Below are positions 1 to 7,731 of a stretch of 64,000 nucleotides of DNA, piece by piece (the stretch's first letter is position 1; each line of letters opens with the position of its first letter). This DNA is from Psychrobium sp. MM17-31 (GTDB lineage Bacteria; Pseudomonadota; Gammaproteobacteria; Enterobacterales; Psychrobiaceae). The notes beneath the pieces were generated by a model, which was not told the DNA's origin, did not search any database, and saw only the letters and a program-made list of their open reading frames with translations. The stretch spans positions 868,001 to 932,000 of the forward strand of contig NZ_JAKRGA010000001.1 of assembly GCF_022347785.1 (NCBI RefSeq), in the 5' to 3' direction. A program made the position numbers and the translations under genes.

Positions 1-684
1 AACGCCAAAATGTGATTTAAATTGGCGACTAAAAGCAGAGCTATTTAAATAACCCACGTCTTGCGCCACTATCGCGATCGGTTTATCGGTATAGGTGAGT
101 AATGATTTGGCTTTCGACATCCGCTGCAGACGAAGATATTGACTAAAAGTCACAGTCATTTGCTGCTTAAACACCACCTTAAATTGAGTGTCACTCAAGC
201 AAGCAATTGTCGCCAGTTGCGTAATGGTTAACGGCTCAGCCAGATGGGTGTTGATGTAATCAATCACCTTTTCCAGCCGTTTGTCTAACAGTCGATGATT
301 TTTCTGCTGCGCTAACAATTGCATCAATAATTCAAAGGCACTACTTTCGACATCGCTATCAACATTTAGCGACAGCTGTCGTTCTAAGAATTGGCAAAAT
401 GCCAGTACGCCGTCATCAACGCGTATCTTTTGCTGCACACTCTCCGATAGGTTTTGCGGCAAGCTATCGCTATCAATAACGATAAAGCGCGCAGCTTCAT
501 CGGCGCTAAACGCATGAGATTGCATTTCGCGAATAATCACGCAATCGCCAACCGATGCTATTCCCTGATAGTCACCAACCTCGATATGGATACTTCCCAT
601 CAGCGGCAGTACCAACTGATGGTAGGTGTGATGATGGCGCTTGAAGGATTTTGTATAGGCGCGAATAGAAAAATGTCGTGGCAT
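1..684 (-). CDS. AraC-family transcriptional regulator (partial, C-terminus cut)
   Basis: The left window edge removes the last residues; 228 codons are visible. The N-terminal half looks like the cupin-type ligand pocket of AraC proteins (HHHTYHQLVLPL, then a GDCVIIRE strand). Residues from about 150 on form the AraC double helix-turn-helix, with the second recognition region VGYLNSSAFSRQFKSHFG just before the edge. The ATG at 684 gives a normal N-terminus of about 20 residues before the cupin strands. It is divergent from the DTW gene, with an 86-bp gap that would hold both promoters. The effector is unknown. Family call secure, target genes not inferable. Confidence 0.85.
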   Translation of the reverse strand, partial: MPRHFSIRAYTKSFKRHHHTYHQLVLPLMGSIHIEVGDYQGIASVGDCVIIREMQSHAFSADEAARFIVIDSDSLPQNLSESVQQKIRVDDGVLAFCQFLERQLSLNVDSDVESSAFELLMQLLAQQKNHRLLDKRLEKVIDYINTHLAEPLTITQLATIACLSDTQFKVVFKQQMTVTFSQYLRLQRMSKAKSLLTYTDKPIAIVAQDVGYLNSSAFSRQFKSHFGV

Positions 685-770
685 GTGCTCACATTCCCAA
701 TGAAATAACCAAGATTTAAACGCAAGGTTAAGTATAATAACGTAATCTTAGTTACACACCAGAACGATTT

Positions 771-1529
771 ATGCACGCCGTCCAACGCCTATTTCACTAT
801 CGCAAAAGCATCGCCACCAAGCCATTTAAAGCCCGTGGTTATAATGTGAAACGCTGTGACGACTGCCGTATCGCCCTCGACTTTTGTATTTGTCAGCACA
901 AACCACAATGTGATAGCAAGGCCGCATTCTTGCTATTGATGTGGGATGACGAGGTCTTAAAACCCAGCAATACTGGCCGCCTTATTGCCGATTTAATCGA
1001 GGATACCCACGCTTTTATTTGGCGTCGAACCGACATAGACCAAGCGCTGCTAGCCACTATTAACGATCCTCAATATCAACCTTTTATTGTGTTCCCAGCT
1101 GATTATGCCAATGAACAACAACAGGTCATTCACAAGGTGAGCGATGTTAAACTGAGGAATAAGACACCGCTGTTTATTCTCCTTGACGGAAGTTGGCGCG
1201 AGGCCAAGAAGATGTTTCGCAAGAGCCCTTATTTGGCAAACTTCCCTGTTCTGTCGATTAATCTTGATTCACAAGACGAGCGTCATCGTCTGCGCAAAGC
1301 TAACGGCGATGATCGACTGGCCACCGCCGAAGTCGCCGCCCATATATTGCGAAGCTATGGTGAGATTGCCCCAGCTGAGATTGCCAATGGTGATTTACTC
1401 GATTTATGGTTCGATACTTTTAGTCAGCAATACAAAGCTGGCGCCACCGTCCGCCATGAAGTGAAAATAGATGCTCTAGAGCAATTGATTGCTTACAACA
1501 ACGAGTCACTCACTCGCCGAACCGATTAA
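771..1529 (+). CDS. tapT: DTW-domain tRNA-uridine aminocarboxypropyltransferase (TapT/YfiP-like)
   Basis: 252 residues. The family transfers the 3-amino-3-carboxypropyl group of S-adenosylmethionine to U47 of tRNAs (acp3U). Visible hallmarks: an N-terminal zinc-type cysteine cluster CDDCRIALDFCIC, the block KPSNTGRLIADL, FPADYANEQ, and the name-giving DxxW region, here LLDGSWREAKKMFRKSPYL, so threonine of D-T-W is serine. The layout resembles E. coli YfiP as I remember it. The start at 771 leaves the usual basic segment before the first cysteine pair; no strong Shine-Dalgarno is visible. It seems monocistronic, ahead of fadL by 122 bp. Confidence 0.85.
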   Translation: MHAVQRLFHYRKSIATKPFKARGYNVKRCDDCRIALDFCICQHKPQCDSKAAFLLLMWDDEVLKPSNTGRLIADLIEDTHAFIWRRTDIDQALLATINDPQYQPFIVFPADYANEQQQVIHKVSDVKLRNKTPLFILLDGSWREAKKMFRKSPYLANFPVLSINLDSQDERHRLRKANGDDRLATAEVAAHILRSYGEIAPAEIANGDLLDLWFDTFSQQYKAGATVRHEVKIDALEQLIAYNNESLTRRTD

Positions 1530-1651
1530 ACAATCGACACAAAGCGCACAAATCAAACGCTTGTTTCACCATCGATTACAATAGTTGCTTTTATACGCTA
1601 TATTGCGCCACTTTTGAGCTTTTGCTCTAATATCGATAAATAAGTGGAACT

Positions 1652-3184
1652 ATGTCTTCAATCTCCAAAAATAAATACTCGTTAGTGGCACTAGCTGTGA
1701 CCTCGGTACTCGCATCATCGGCTAATGCAGCGGGTTTTAAACTTTTCGAACAATCAACCAGTGCCATGGGCAATGCCTATGCAGGTCGCGGTGCACAAAT
1801 CACCGACGCCAGCGTTGCCTTTACTAACCCAGCGGCATTATCACAGCTAAAACAAGCGCAATGGGTTGTTGGCCTCAACGTCGCTAATGTCGATGGTAAA
1901 TTCACTAATGCCAGTGGTAAAAGCGCTCAAGGCATGCCGATTTCAGGCCCAGATTCAGGCAGCATTGGCAAAACCTCGCCAATTCCTCATTTTCACTATG
2001 CTAAGCCATTAAACGACAAGTGGGCTGTAGGTTTCTCAGTTGCCGTACCTTTCGGTACTTCAAGCGAGTATAACGACGACTTTGTTGGTCGTTACTTCGC
2101 CCAAGAAACAGAATTAAAAGTTATCGCCCTACAGCCATCAGTGAGCTATCAAGTAAACGACAAGCTAAGCATCGGCGCTGCTGTTGCTTTAAATTACGCC
2201 CAAGGAACCTTGAGCAAATTCAAAGATCACAGCGGTCTGTGTGAGCTAGGTGCAGGCATTAATGGTCAATACACTCAGCTAAGTCGCGGCACTTTCACCG
2301 ATGTAGCACAACCTGCTTACTGTAATAGCTTCTACGAAGTGTCTGGTGATGATATCAAACCAAGCTACACCCTAGGTTTGCACTATCAATTAACCGATAG
2401 CACCAAGTTAGGTGTTAGCTATCACTCTGCGGTTAAGTACACACTAAAAGGTGATTCGAAAATCACGAACACGCCTATCACTGGCGAGTTCGTACAATAT
2501 GCCGACAATCCTGCGCAATACTGGACAGTACCAACAATTCCAGGCGTGGTAGATGGCTCTAAGCTGCCTGTAGTCGATTTAACAACTGGCAAATTAGCGG
2601 TATCACCGACGAAAACTGAACAATCGAAACTAGATTTACACACACCACAAAGCGCCATTATTAGCGTTGACAACCAGATAGATAGCCAATGGTCAGTGCA
2701 GGCAACAGCAACTTGGACTCAGTGGAGTAAATTCACCGACATCAGCGTTCTATCAAATGACACTCAAACACCGATTAGCGCTAGCACCCAACAATCCCAA
2801 AACCTTAATGCAGACGGCTACATTGGCTACATTCCAGAACATTGGCAAGACGCTTGGGCATTTGCCGTGGGAGCGACTTATCAGTTTAACAAAACATGGA
2901 CAGTAAAGGCTGGTATAGCGCAGGACAACTCGCCAGTAAACAGCAATTATCGCAGCGCTCGAATTCCGGCCAACGATCGCACCTGGTTTACCTTGGGTGG
3001 TCACTACCAAAGTCAAGAAAACTGGAGCTTAGATTTCGCTGCTGGTGTGATGGTAATGAAAGACACGAAGTTTGAAGATAACGAATACAATGCGCAAGAT
3101 ATGAAAATCTACAACAGCAGCTATCAGGCTGATTACAGCATTAACGCTTATGTTGTGTCGATGCAATTTAATTACACATTGTAA
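1652..3184 (+). CDS. fadL: FadL-type long-chain fatty acid outer-membrane transporter
   Basis: 510 residues. Outer-membrane beta-barrel that admits long-chain fatty acids or other hydrophobic substrates. A signal peptide ends at about residue 26 (ASSANA), and the mature start AGFKLFEQSTSAMGNAYAGR is the conserved FadL hatch, including the NPA motif (FTNPAALSQ). The C-terminus has alternating aromatic strands and ends VSMQFNYTL. It is longer than E. coli FadL (about 446 residues), mainly through an insertion around residues 190-300 that holds two cysteines. Start supported by GTGGAA 5 nt upstream. A hairpin terminator follows. Exact substrate not inferable. Confidence 0.9.
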   Translation: MSSISKNKYSLVALAVTSVLASSANAAGFKLFEQSTSAMGNAYAGRGAQITDASVAFTNPAALSQLKQAQWVVGLNVANVDGKFTNASGKSAQGMPISGPDSGSIGKTSPIPHFHYAKPLNDKWAVGFSVAVPFGTSSEYNDDFVGRYFAQETELKVIALQPSVSYQVNDKLSIGAAVALNYAQGTLSKFKDHSGLCELGAGINGQYTQLSRGTFTDVAQPAYCNSFYEVSGDDIKPSYTLGLHYQLTDSTKLGVSYHSAVKYTLKGDSKITNTPITGEFVQYADNPAQYWTVPTIPGVVDGSKLPVVDLTTGKLAVSPTKTEQSKLDLHTPQSAIISVDNQIDSQWSVQATATWTQWSKFTDISVLSNDTQTPISASTQQSQNLNADGYIGYIPEHWQDAWAFAVGATYQFNKTWTVKAGIAQDNSPVNSNYRSARIPANDRTWFTLGGHYQSQENWSLDFAAGVMVMKDTKFEDNEYNAQDMKIYNSSYQADYSINAYVVSMQFNYTL

Positions 3185-3200
3185 AATAACGTGAAAACAA

Positions 3201-3227
3201 AAAGGTCAGCAAATGCTGACCTTTTTT
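3201..3227. terminator. Bidirectional intrinsic terminator between fadL and the chemoreceptor
   Basis: Perfect 11-bp stem AAAGGTCAGCA / TGCTGACCTTT with a 2-nt loop, flanked by an A-run on the left and a T-run on the right, so it can end both fadL (+) and the convergent chemoreceptor gene (-). Confidence 0.9.
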
Positions 3228-3251
3228 ATGACTTGAGAAATCTAACCTAAT

Positions 3252-4949
3252 TTAGGTCTTAAACTGATGAACATGACTTCTCAGCTCACCTAAACCGGAA
3301 TTAATAGTTTCGTTAGCCTTCGACGTATTTAACGCTCCATCACTTGTTGCGACAGCGATACTCGTAATACTGTTGAGGTTATTATTAACCTCAGTGGCGA
3401 CAGCCGATTGCTCTTCCGCTGCTGTAGCGATTTGCTCATTCAATGACGAAATGTTGTTAACAATCTGCGACACCTCTTCAAAAGCCTCAGTAGCAGCACT
3501 ACTCATTGCTAAACACTTAACTGTGCTATCGCTACCCTTATCCATACATTCCACAGCGTTTTTAGCTTCTTCTTGCAAGCCTTCAACTAAGGTTTGAATA
3601 TCCCCCGTCGAACTTTGCGTGCGCTGGGCAAGTGAACGAACTTCATCGGCAACTACCGCAAATCCTCGACCAGATTCACCAGCACGCGCCGCTTCAATCG
3701 CCGCATTAAGTGCCAGCAAGTTAGTTTGTTCGGCAATCGCGCGAATGGTGTCAAGCACCATACCGATACCATCAGTTTTCTCAGCCAGTGCGCCAATTGT
3801 ATTAGATGCCATTTCAATTTCTTGAGCCAATTGCTGGACAATGCGATGCGAATCTTCTGCTGATTGTTGGCCGCTATTAACACTATCGCGCACTGCACCA
3901 GCCATTTCAGAGGCTTGAGACGTATTGGTAGCAACCTCGTGCGTTGCAGTATTCATTTGATTAACCGCTGATGCTACCGCTTCTATTTCGTTACGCTGTT
4001 TTTCGATATTATCAAGCGTCACTAGCATTTCGCCGCTAGCAGCTTTCGATGAGCTATCTAGCACTTCTACCGAAGAGGTTATGTCGGTAATAATAGTGCG
4101 CAGTTTCAACACAAAGGCATTAAATGAACGGGCTATATCGCCAGTTTCATCTTGATAACGCTCAGATAATGACTGCGTTAAATCGCCATCGCCATTAGCA
4201 ATCTGTTCTAAACGCTCATTAAGAGTAACTAATGGTGTCGAAATTGAGCGGGCTATGAAATAAGGAACAACGATTGCGATTATAATGCTAAACAACAATA
4301 AACCGCTGATAATTTTAATGCCCGCTAATTCATCTTTCTCGGCTTGTAATGCCGCTGCGAGTGTAAACTCTTGAATCGAGTCGAGCATTTTAATTAGCTC
4401 ATGATCGATATCATCACGGTGTTCTTGCACGAGATCGAGAGAGCTCTTAAGACTGCCATAATCATTTGTCGTCAACACAGCCTGAATAACTTGTTCCGAT
4501 TCTAGTTTTAATTTGCTGTAGTTACTTTCAACACTAGTCAAACGCGCCAATAACGCACGATATTCGGCAATAGCGTCTTGTGAATGAAGTTTAGTAATTC
4601 CCTCTTCAATAAACGCTTTGGTTTCTTTAAATTCTTTGGTGGATTTTACGATAAGGCTATTAAGGTCGGTTTGAACCGCTTGTACATCAGCTTGTCGCTG
4701 CGAATCTGATACTGAAGAGTTCATTCCAGCCCGCAAGGCTCGCTCAAACATAACAGCTTCTTGTAGCTGATGCTCGGTAAGCATGGTAAGCATTTTAGTT
4801 AGCGGAATGTCTTCTTCGGCGATATCGATAAGCTCTAAACCAATCTTAGACATCTGACTGTAGCCAACGCCACCCACTAAGCAGATGAGCAATAATTGAA
4901 TTACCCCTAAGATATAAACTTTTTGCGATATTTTTATTTTAGATAACAT
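3252..4949 (-). CDS. Methyl-accepting chemotaxis protein, 4-helix-bundle sensor
   Basis: 565 residues from the ATG at 4949; a TTG two codons earlier is less likely. Inner-membrane chemoreceptor: first transmembrane helix at about residues 10-30 ([20 protein letters not shown]), a periplasmic all-helical sensor to about 205, second transmembrane helix at about 212-233 ([19 protein letters not shown]), HAMP domain, then a cytoplasmic signalling hairpin with the near-invariant tip [19 protein letters not shown]. It lacks a C-terminal NWETF-type tether. A possible FNR-type site lies about 120 bp upstream. The gene is alone, with no che genes nearby; the ligand is unknown. Confidence 0.92.
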   Translation of the reverse strand: MLSKIKISQKVYILGVIQLLLICLVGGVGYSQMSKIGLELIDIAEEDIPLTKMLTMLTEHQLQEAVMFERALRAGMNSSVSDSQRQADVQAVQTDLNSLIVKSTKEFKETKAFIEEGITKLHSQDAIAEYRALLARLTSVESNYSKLKLESEQVIQAVLTTNDYGSLKSSLDLVQEHRDDIDHELIKMLDSIQEFTLAAALQAEKDELAGIKIISGLLLFSIIIAIVVPYFIARSISTPLVTLNERLEQIANGDGDLTQSLSERYQDETGDIARSFNAFVLKLRTIITDITSSVEVLDSSSKAASGEMLVTLDNIEKQRNEIEAVASAVNQMNTATHEVATNTSQASEMAGAVRDSVNSGQQSAEDSHRIVQQLAQEIEMASNTIGALAEKTDGIGMVLDTIRAIAEQTNLLALNAAIEAARAGESGRGFAVVADEVRSLAQRTQSSTGDIQTLVEGLQEEAKNAVECMDKGSDSTVKCLAMSSAATEAFEEVSQIVNNISSLNEQIATAAEEQSAVATEVNNNLNSITSIAVATSDGALNTSKANETINSGLGELRSHVHQFKT

Positions 4950-5360
4950 GGTCAACTCTACTATTTAAAAGCCATATGCAATCGGCAAAGTTACTTATTT
5001 AGCGCAATTATTAAAATTAATGGGAACGACGCCTTGAAAAAAAGGGAGGGAAAGTCGTTTGGTTCCATCAATTGACTTAAATCAAGAAAAATATTCTAAA
5101 GCCTTTTAAAACAAAGTACACCGAAAACACCCCCCTCTACTACTAAAATTGAATGTAATTATTTAAATTAAGTAAAATTAATTACTTTCAATAGCTCGAG
5201 AGAATTACTTTGAAATAAAAAACAATAATATAGTGCTACATAATAATTCGGCCGCTCATCACAATTGTTTAGAAAAATTATGACTAACGACCGAAAATTT
5301 GAAATTTAATACTTGTAAGTCACTGATACAAAAAGTAACGACTCATATAGTTAAACAAGC
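4950..5360. other. AT-rich intergenic region, no gene seen
   Basis: Both flanking genes are on the minus strand. I find no credible ORF, RNA gene or terminator. It should hold the chemoreceptor promoter; the FNR-like motif at 5072-5085 is the only clear signal. Confidence 0.6.
5072..5085. promoter_or_regulatory. Possible FNR/CRP-family operator upstream of the chemoreceptor
   Basis: TTGACTTAAATCAA differs from the FNR consensus TTGAT-N4-ATCAA at one position and lies about 125 bp upstream of the chemoreceptor start. Such motifs arise by chance in AT-rich DNA, so this is only suggestive. Confidence 0.35.
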
Positions 5361-6335
5361 TTAAAGGCATTCGATTTTGCTTCGCTTATGACCACTCATC
5401 ACAAGACTGCGTTCGTCTTTGTTTACCCACATCTTTGGTAAAGGTGAAATACGCAGTTGATAGTCAGAAACACTGCCTTGTTCTTCTGCCATTGTTGCGC
5501 TGATATAAACGATTTTGGCATCTGGCTTAAGTTTCTTTAATTCAGCACCAGTCCCTAAACCATTAATGATATGAAAGCGGCCTGCGATATGAAAAATGCG
5601 CTGCTGTGGATTTTGCTCTAAATGCAGAGCAATCGACTCAGCCATAGTTGCATCCCAAGCCATCTGCGCGCCAAACATTTGGTTAATGCGCTCATCACTT
5701 AAAGTCATGCCACGCATATTACTCAGGAATTTTTGGCGATAAGGAGAATCAGAAATATCGATATTTTTAGCCACTAACTTGCGCTCTTGTGCTGGCAGCT
5801 TTTCAAGATATTGTGGGCCTTGACGACCAATACACTTCACAATACTTCTCGGTGCGTTGGCAGCAATAACAGGTAAGGATTGTTGCCTTGCAATTTCCAC
5901 TAATGGACGATAATCGCTCTTATAGTTATCCCATACTTTAGTTTTATTAGTGAGCGTAATTTCCCCCACCTCGCCCTTCACATATCGAGAAAGGATTGCT
6001 TGATCGGCACGGGTAAATTGCTCCATCGACAGCGCTAAGGGCTTATCTTGCGCTGCTATATATGCCATTAGTCTCGCTTGAAAAAGATGCACCGCCGGAT
6101 GCGCGTGAAACTCGCCAACCATGAAAACATTAGCGTCTTGATGTTTCGCGACAAGCTCCTCAATTGAAATGGGTTCACCTGTTGGCGTCAGTAACTGATA
6201 GTCATATAACGAAGGGACAGCTGTAACTTTAGCCACAGAATTAGGCGCGGTGTTTGCTGGCGTGGTCGAGGCACAACCACCAAGTAATGAGATTGCCACT
6301 GCGCTTAGTAGCGATAATTTTGCAATAGATTTCAT
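5361..6335 (-). CDS. ChaN-family lipoprotein (haem/iron-associated)
   Basis: 324 residues from the ATG at 6335, chosen because it follows AGGGAA and gives a clean lipoprotein signal with lipobox LLGGC (Cys at about residue 20). ChaN-family proteins are outer-membrane-attached haem-binding lipoproteins of iron acquisition systems. Visible family features: VFMVGEFHAHPAVHLFQARL, SMEQFTRADQ, and IFHIAGRFHIINGLGTGAEL near the C-terminus. A strong Fur box lies 49 bp upstream, agreeing with iron control. tesA lies upstream on the same strand, separated by the Fur box. Haem binding is inferred from the family, not shown here. Confidence 0.82.
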   Translation of the reverse strand: MKSIAKLSLLSAVAISLLGGCASTTPANTAPNSVAKVTAVPSLYDYQLLTPTGEPISIEELVAKHQDANVFMVGEFHAHPAVHLFQARLMAYIAAQDKPLALSMEQFTRADQAILSRYVKGEVGEITLTNKTKVWDNYKSDYRPLVEIARQQSLPVIAANAPRSIVKCIGRQGPQYLEKLPAQERKLVAKNIDISDSPYRQKFLSNMRGMTLSDERINQMFGAQMAWDATMAESIALHLEQNPQQRIFHIAGRFHIINGLGTGAELKKLKPDAKIVYISATMAEEQGSVSDYQLRISPLPKMWVNKDERSLVMSGHKRSKIECL

Positions 6336-6383
6336 CGATTTATTCCCTAATAAAAATGCCATTGTAAAGCAATCACGACACAT

Positions 6384-6402
6384 GTAAATGAAAATCATTA
6401 TC
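6384..6402 (-). promoter_or_regulatory. Fur box of the ChaN-like gene
   Basis: The 19-mer GTAAATGAAAATCATTATC matches 16 of 19 positions of the classical Fur box GATAATGATAATCATTATC. It sits between the tesA stop codon and the ChaN-like start, implying an iron-repressed promoter for the lipoprotein independent of tesA. Confidence 0.8.
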
Positions 6403-6404
6403 AA

Positions 6405-7013
6405 CTACTTCGATAGATAATCTTTAAAATAGGCGACTACTTCCTTGGCAATAATTGGCTGTGCTTGTTCGTTTGGATGAATCAAATCGTTTTGCATAAG
6501 TTCAGGGTTGGTGGCTACAGATTCAATAAAGAATGGCATCAAGGTAACTTGTTCTTGCTCGGCTAGCTTTGGATACAAACCTGTAAACATCGACGTGTAG
6601 CGCTTACCCATACTCGGTGGAATTTGGATCTGAGTCACAATCACCTTAATTCCCTTATCTTTACCCATCTTTACCATCGCGCTTAAATTGTTACGAATTG
6701 TATTGATTGGGTAGCCTCGAAGGCCGTCATTGCCCCCTAATTCAATCCACAAAACATCGACCTTATTCTTCTCCAAAAGCCGAGCCAGCCTAGCTTTTCC
6801 GCCACCGGTTGTTTCGCCACTGGCACTAAAATTTAGTAATTTAAAATCGGGATGTGTTTTTTGCAGCTCTAGCTCCGCTAAATGCGCCCAGCCTTTTGAC
6901 GCTTGCATTCCGTAGCTAGCACTGAGACTATCACCCAGTAAAAGAACATTAGTGGCATGAGCCGGAACTATAGCAACAAGGCTCAATAAAACAGTTACAT
7001 AGGCGCGACGCAT
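6405..7013 (-). CDS. tesA: Periplasmic multifunctional acyl-CoA thioesterase I / lysophospholipase (TesA)
   Basis: 202 residues from the ATG at 7013, which gives a 20-residue signal peptide ending PAHA before TNVLLLGDSLSASYGM. A GDSL/SGNH hydrolase of the periplasm that cleaves acyl thioesters and esters. The SGNH blocks are visible: GDSLS (nucleophile Ser), SASGETTGGG, LGGNDGLRG, and the catalytic Asp/His pair in DLIHPNEQAQ. Length matches E. coli TesA (208). In-frame upstream starts would run through the opposite gene and spoil the signal peptide. It is divergent from ybbA, and the two start codons share one CATG palindrome, so its promoter must lie within ybbA. Confidence 0.92.
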   Translation of the reverse strand: MRRAYVTVLLSLVAIVPAHATNVLLLGDSLSASYGMQASKGWAHLAELELQKTHPDFKLLNFSASGETTGGGKARLARLLEKNKVDVLWIELGGNDGLRGYPINTIRNNLSAMVKMGKDKGIKVIVTQIQIPPSMGKRYTSMFTGLYPKLAEQEQVTLMPFFIESVATNPELMQNDLIHPNEQAQPIIAKEVVAYFKDYLSK

Positions 7014-7731
7014 GAGTGAAGAAAAAGCAGTAAACAATATCATCATAGTTAAAGATCTTATAAAACAAGTAGCAGTAAATAATGGAACCCTAGAGATACT
7101 TAAGTCTATCTCGTTAAATGTCAAGCAAGGACAATCTATCGCCATTGTCGGCGCATCGGGTTCGGGTAAATCGACCCTGCTAGGATTATTAGCAGGACTA
7201 GACTGCGCTAGCGCCGGTGAAATTTGGCTAGATGGTGCGCCACTGCATCAATTATCAGAAGAAGAGCGCACCGAACTTAGAGCAAAAAAAGTGGGCTTCA
7301 TTTTCCAATCATTCCTACTACTACCAGCGTTAACCGCACTAGAAAATGTGATGCTGCCAGCGCAACTTGCAGGCCTTGAAAACGCCGAGCAAAAAGCCAA
7401 AGAATTGTTAGATAAAGTTGGTTTAAGCCATCGTGACGATCACTACCCTAACCAACTATCTGGCGGTGAGCAGCAACGAGTTGCTATCGCCCGTGCATTT
7501 ATTTGCCAGCCGAAAATTCTATTTGCCGATGAACCAACGGGCAATCTCGACGGCTCTAATGGCAAGCGCATCGAAGAGTTATTGTTTGAACTAAATCAGC
7601 AGCTTAATACCACGCTTGTCTTAGTAACCCATGATCCAAAACTAGCGCAGAATTGTCAGCGCATCATCACCATGGACGATGGTCAAATTAGCGAAGACGT
7701 GAAAGAGAAGGAGCTGTCAGATGTGGTTTAA
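7012..7731 (+). CDS. ybbA: ABC transporter ATP-binding protein YbbA
   Basis: 239 residues. Cytoplasmic ATPase of the MacB/LolD class that drives the YbbP permease encoded next. Walker [11 protein letters not shown]-loop [17 protein letters not shown], signature LSGGEQQRV, Walker [14 protein letters not shown] and H-loop LVTHD are all intact. The ATG at 7012 overlaps the tesA start by 2 nt on the opposite strand, as for tesA/ybbA in enterobacteria; no clear Shine-Dalgarno precedes it. Its end overlaps ybbP by 11 nt, implying translational coupling. The exported substrate is unknown; the constant pairing with tesA suggests lipid or lysophospholipid handling, which is inference. Confidence 0.93.
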   Translation: MSEEKAVNNIIIVKDLIKQVAVNNGTLEILKSISLNVKQGQSIAIVGASGSGKSTLLGLLAGLDCASAGEIWLDGAPLHQLSEEERTELRAKKVGFIFQSFLLLPALTALENVMLPAQLAGLENAEQKAKELLDKVGLSHRDDHYPNQLSGGEQQRVAIARAFICQPKILFADEPTGNLDGSNGKRIEELLFELNQQLNTTLVLVTHDPKLAQNCQRIITMDDGQISEDVKEKELSDVV

